Part shown: piece after piece, positions 5,811 to 8,675 of the stretch | Layout of the letters: each line of letters opens with the position of its first letter | Position numbering within the stretch: position 1 is the first letter of the stretch | Assembly: GCA_023145275.1 (NCBI GenBank) | Contig: JAGLEB010000176.1 | Coordinates: 1-8,675, forward strand | DNA: 8,675 nt | From: Flavobacteriales bacterium | Lineage (GTDB): Bacteria > Bacteroidota > Bacteroidia > Flavobacteriales > JADGDT01 | Direction: 5' to 3' | Translations under genes and position numbers: made by a program | The notes under the pieces: model-generated | The model's input: only the letters and a program-made list of their open reading frames with translations | The model's database searches: none | Told to the model about the DNA's origin: nothing

Positions 5811-6710
5811 TTATGATACATCTTTAACCATTCTACTCTTTGTATTCACCAAATATACCCCAAAAAATATTGTTGCTGCCGAAAGTATTTCGTGCAACAT
5901 TAAAGTTTCTTTTCCCAAATAAATTGACACACTTGTAGCTATAAGTGGTTGCAGGTATATATAATAACTTACTGTTGATGCTTTTATGGTTTTAAGAGCA
6001 TAGATGTTTAGAAGGTAAGCAAAAAATGAAGTAAATAGAATAACATAGCCTACTCTAAGTAACATATCTGTGGGCATGGTACTCCATGATATTTCCATAA
6101 ACTCTGTGTAGCCAAAAGGTACAACAATGAAGAATCCAAAAAGAAATACCCATTTAGATACAGTAATTGGATGATACTTTTGCATAAGTGGCTTTACAAC
6201 TACTAAATACATTGCGTAAGAAGCTGCATTTACAAGAATCATTAAGTTTCCAAGTTTAACATTCTCGCCCGTTAGGCTTACTTCTTTGCCATAAGCAATT
6301 AGTGCAATAGCACCTAAAGCACCAATAATTATCCCAAGTAATTTGCGTTTGGTTATTTTTTCTTTCAGGATTATAGCAGCTATCAACAACACAATTATGG
6401 GGTTAGAAACCATAATTATTGAAGCATTAATTGGTGTGGTAAAACTCAGACCCTTAAAAAACAACATCATATTTAAACCAACGCCAAACAAAGCACTAAG
6501 CATAAGTCTAGGGAAATCGTCTTTTTCTACTTTGTCTTTTACAAACAAACCTAAAGTCCAAAACAAAATACTAGCTCCAATTACTCTAACAACAATAAAT
6601 CCGAATGCCCCAACGTAATTAGGCATTACGTCTTTTGCAATCAAATAATTTAATCCGTAGAAAATAGCAACTAGCGTTAGTGCTATGTGTGATTTTAGTT
6701 TGGTGCTCAA
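5811..6710 (-). CDS. EamA/DMT-family permease, copy 2
   Basis: This 299-residue DMT-superfamily permease is a tandem paralogue of the next gene downstream and aligns to it without gaps until residue 290. It has the same two EamA repeats, about ten helices, the same INASII-SNPI and STVSYYIYLQP hallmarks, and the loop LTGENVKLGN between the halves. Most differences are conservative hydrophobic swaps in helices, whereas loops such as VKPLMQKYHPITVSKW and GYTEFMEISWSTMP are identical, so both copies look under selection and functional. The start is TTG at 6710: a stop codon lies four codons upstream with no ATG between. Its C-terminus, NTKSRMVKDVS, has no repeat sequence and probably shows the ancestral end. 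It is the first gene of the transporter group, and a TAnnTTTG promoter motif lies about 27 bases upstream. The substrate cannot be assigned. Confidence 0.92.
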   Translation of the reverse strand: MSTKLKSHIALTLVAIFYGLNYLIAKDVMPNYVGAFGFIVVRVIGASILFWTLGLFVKDKVEKDDFPRLMLSALFGVGLNMMLFFKGLSFTTPINASIIMVSNPIIVLLIAAIILKEKITKRKLLGIIIGALGAIALIAYGKEVSLTGENVKLGNLMILVNAASYAMYLVVVKPLMQKYHPITVSKWVFLFGFFIVVPFGYTEFMEISWSTMPTDMLLRVGYVILFTSFFAYLLNIYALKTIKASTVSYYIYLQPLIATSVSIYLGKETLMLHEILSAATIFFGVYLVNTKSRMVKDVS

Positions 6711-6736
6711 ATTATTTTTTTAATTGTGATTTTGTG

Positions 6737-6744
6737 CAAATATA
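6737..6744 (-). promoter_or_regulatory. Bacteroidota-type -7 element for the DMT genes
   Basis: On the minus strand the sequence reads TATATTTG, an exact match to the TAnnTTTG -7 consensus of Bacteroidota primary-sigma promoters. It lies 26 bases upstream of the TTG start, which would give a leader of about 20 bases. No clear -33 TTTG is present; the upstream segment is a T-tract. The site is plausible but weakly supported. Confidence 0.4.
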
Positions 6745-6893
6745 TAATTAAAAAAAAGGATTTATATTTGAGTATACTTTCTAAGTCTAGCGCATTAGCA
6801 ATTAACCTATTATTGATAAAAATAATGTAATACTAACTCTTACATATTCTTATTAATATCATTAACAATCCCATGTAACTATCAATAAATCAA

Positions 6894-6909
6894 TATGATA
6901 GATATCATA
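6894..6909. promoter_or_regulatory. Inverted repeat TATGATA-GA-TATCATA
   Basis: Perfect 7-base arms with a 2-base spacer lie between the divergent DMT and sorting-domain genes, immediately before a possible -33 TTG of the plus-strand promoter. The size and place suit a dimeric repressor or activator site. The surrounding DNA is AT-rich, so chance occurrence is possible. Confidence 0.3.
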
Positions 6910-6910
6910 G

Positions 6911-6938
6911 TTGTTTATGACTTATATATGTAACTTTA
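6911..6938 (+). promoter_or_regulatory. Possible promoter for the sorting-domain protein gene
   Basis: TTG at 6911-6913 and TAACTTTA at 6931-6938 resemble the Bacteroidota -33 and -7 elements with about 20 bases between their starts; the final base of the -7 box is A instead of G. It lies about 60 bases upstream of the ATG at 6999. A weaker alternative is TATCTTTT at 6961-6968. Confidence 0.28.
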
Positions 6939-6998
6939 TAATCCTACTTTTTCAGTCTACTATCTTTTTTAGGTTAAAATTTATTAAATATAAAGATC

Positions 6999-8462
6999 AT
7001 GAAAAGAATATTTACACTTTTTGTAATTTCTTTTGTTACAATATCGTTACTAGCTCAAATAAATCCATCTGAAGTATTTTCAAATCAGTTTTTTATTAAA
7101 CCTCTTAGTACTGATAATAGTGTTGACATAAATATTAAGGCTAATTATTATATGCTTGGTTCAACTAAAGGTATCCTTGAAATTCTAGATGCCAAACAAG
7201 AATTATTTTCTGCAGAATATATTAGTTATACTAATGATGATTTTAAAGAAGAATATTCATATAATTTATTTGGAAAAGTTACAGAATACACATCTTACTC
7301 TAGAGAAGTTGATACTTGGACTGGAATAGATAAATTCTTATTTATTTATGATTCTTATGGTAAACTCCTTGAGATTACTGTGCATCACTTTGATTTTTCT
7401 TCTTTTAATCCTTTAGCCAAGTTTACTTTCACCTATGATGTAACTAACAATTTGGTTGAAAGATTATTTTATTATTGGGATGGATCTAATTTTTTACTTT
7501 CTAGTAAAAATAGCTTCAGTTATGATTCTTCAAAAAATATATTAGAAGAAATTGAGTATTCTAGACGTGGCTCAAGTTGGGCTTTTTCTAGAAGAATAGT
7601 TTATTCATATGATGGATTAAATAATTTATCTGACGAAATACATTATAAGTATCAACTTAATGAGTGGGGGTATATTAGTAAAAATGTATATACCTATGAT
7701 ACTTTTAATAATTTAACGGAGGACAACTATTATACATGGGATGGTTTGTGGGAAATAAGTTATAGGACAATTTATAGTTTTGATGACAGTAATCTCACTG
7801 AGTATATTATGTATAACTGTGATGGATCTAGTTGTACACCTGCTAAAAGATATTCATATATTTACGATAATTATGATAGAAAAATTGAGATGCTTGAGTC
7901 TACATGGAATTTAGAATGGGTTAATGTAGCTAAGAGAACAGTTAGTTTTGATGGGGCCGGAAATGTTGAGTCATTTTATTCTTTTGTTTGGGAAAATGAA
8001 TCGTGGTTGAATTCTACTAGAAGAGTATCTTATACTTATAACAATGACTATGCTTTTAGCGATTTAGTATTACCTCAGTTTTCTGAATTCGAATCTTATT
8101 CTTCTTCTGTATTTAATCATTTACTTTTAGGATATAAACAGGAGTCTTGGGTAGTTAACTCTTGGGAGGATTATTATGAAGCTAAGTTTACTTTCGTAGA
8201 CCATAATTTAGGTTTGTCGGTTGATAATAAATTAGGTTTAAAGATTTACCCTAATCCTACTTCTAGCTACATTAACTTCGAATTTGACAACATTAATAAA
8301 CCTACAACCTTTGACTTGTTTGACATAAATAGTAGATTAATTATATCTAAAACAATTGAAAATTCTACAAAGGTTAATCTTAGCAACTTCGATAGAGGTG
8401 TGTATTTCTATAGAATATATAATTCATCAATATCGCATGGTGGTAAGATTATTTTGAAATAG
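6999..8462 (+). CDS. Secreted YD-like repeat protein with T9SS type A sorting domain
   Basis: This 487-residue protein is probably exported and attached to, or released from, the cell surface by the type IX secretion system. Residues 1-19 (MKR, then a hydrophobic core ending SLLAQ) form a signal peptide. Residues 89-348 hold about ten tandem repeats of 28-30 residues, each centred on a Y/F-D or Y-N turn (89, 118, 147, 176, 205, 234, 262, 290, 318 and 348), with a pattern like YSYD..NNL.E..YY.WDGS.W. This recalls YD/RHS repeats, which form beta sheets. Residues 412-487 are a Por secretion sorting domain: LKIYPNPTSSYINFEF, then FDLFDINSRLI, then LSNFDRGVYFYRI and a KIILK end. There is no RHS core cleavage motif or toxin tail, so a polymorphic toxin is unlikely. 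An adhesion or binding role is a guess. The gene looks more AT-rich than its neighbours and stands alone, divergent from the permease genes. Confidence 0.9.
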   Translation: MKRIFTLFVISFVTISLLAQINPSEVFSNQFFIKPLSTDNSVDINIKANYYMLGSTKGILEILDAKQELFSAEYISYTNDDFKEEYSYNLFGKVTEYTSYSREVDTWTGIDKFLFIYDSYGKLLEITVHHFDFSSFNPLAKFTFTYDVTNNLVERLFYYWDGSNFLLSSKNSFSYDSSKNILEEIEYSRRGSSWAFSRRIVYSYDGLNNLSDEIHYKYQLNEWGYISKNVYTYDTFNNLTEDNYYTWDGLWEISYRTIYSFDDSNLTEYIMYNCDGSSCTPAKRYSYIYDNYDRKIEMLESTWNLEWVNVAKRTVSFDGAGNVESFYSFVWENESWLNSTRRVSYTYNNDYAFSDLVLPQFSEFESYSSSVFNHLLLGYKQESWVVNSWEDYYEAKFTFVDHNLGLSVDNKLGLKIYPNPTSSYINFEFDNINKPTTFDLFDINSRLIISKTIENSTKVNLSNFDRGVYFYRIYNSSISHGGKIILK

Positions 8463-8464
8463 GT

Positions 8465-8505
8465 ATTAGTAATGATAAATACTGGAATTTCATAAGGTTA
8501 CTAAT
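8465..8505 (+). terminator. Weak inverted repeat downstream of the sorting-domain gene
   Basis: ATTAGTAA (8465-8472) and TTACTAAT (8498-8505) are perfect 8-base arms two bases after the stop codon, with a 25-base loop. The stem is AT-rich, the loop long, and no T-tract follows, so an intrinsic terminator is doubtful. Confidence 0.2.
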
Positions 8506-8675
8506 CATAGCCTAAATTCATAATCCCTGTTTTTATATATAATTGTCTGTCAGCTGTAAACTAACCCCTAACTATCTAATCAGTCCCCTTCTGCAATCTC
8601 ACAAGCGTTTCTTCTTTACCAACCATATCAATTTTCTGAAATAAGACAAGGCCTTTAACCTTAACTTAGGTTATT
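8506..8675. other. Non-coding window end
   Basis: No gene is supported in these 170 bases. A short minus-strand frame starts at an ATG at 8626 and reads MVGKEETLVRLQKGTD before a TAG at 8576; it resembles the first residues of ECF sigma factors but stops at once and has no sigma region. Confidence 0.5.

Noticed and set aside
6999..8462. RHS/polymorphic toxin
   Set aside because: There is no RHS core motif and no variable toxin tail; the C-terminus is a type IX sorting domain.
8576..8626. Remnant of an ECF sigma factor gene (MVGKEETLVRLQKGTD)
   Set aside because: Only 16 codons with a loose resemblance to ECF N-termini, then a stop and no region 2 sequence; too short to support.

Overview
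The window looks like chromosomal DNA of a low-GC member of the Bacteroidota. The evidence is a secreted protein with a type IX secretion (Por) sorting domain, the near absence of Shine-Dalgarno sites in front of genes, a TAnnTTTG-type promoter motif, and AT-rich intergenic DNA. I cannot name the genus.

Layout. Six genes lie on the minus strand and one on the plus strand. In the order of transcription (right to left), the minus-strand genes are: two tandem EamA/DMT permease paralogues (5811-6710 and 4905-5801, both starting at TTG), an MFS transporter (3684-4841), a 1.2 kb stretch without a gene that is mostly a mosaic repeat array (about 2730-3708), then three tightly packed enzyme genes. 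These enzymes are a PhyH-type Fe(II)/2-oxoglutarate dioxygenase (1650-2480), a creatininase-family amidohydrolase (936-1646) and an aldo/keto reductase (1-932, cut by the window edge). A 288-base divergent region (6711-6998) separates them from a plus-strand gene (6999-8462) for a secreted protein with about ten YD-like repeats and a type IX sorting tail. The last 213 bases hold no gene I can support.

How the genes may work together. The three enzyme genes are separated by only one sense codon each and are very likely an operon. A dioxygenase, an amide/lactam hydrolase and a carbonyl reductase would suit stepwise breakdown or modification of a small nitrogenous molecule. The three permeases upstream could move the substrate or product. 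This is inference: no substrate can be read from the sequence.

The most unusual part is the repeat DNA. The array is built from heptanucleotide-based linkers and two longer modules, one of 62 bases in five nearly identical copies and one of 48 bases in four copies. The module order, B-B-C-C-B-C-C-B-B, reads the same both ways. Each 62-base module carries a small hairpin and, on the transcribed strand, a full AAGGAGGT anti-16S sequence with no start codon nearby. The array supplies the last residues and stop codon of the MFS gene. A second heptamer repeat (TAACTTC, four copies) does the same for one DMT gene. All six minus-strand genes share one reading frame.
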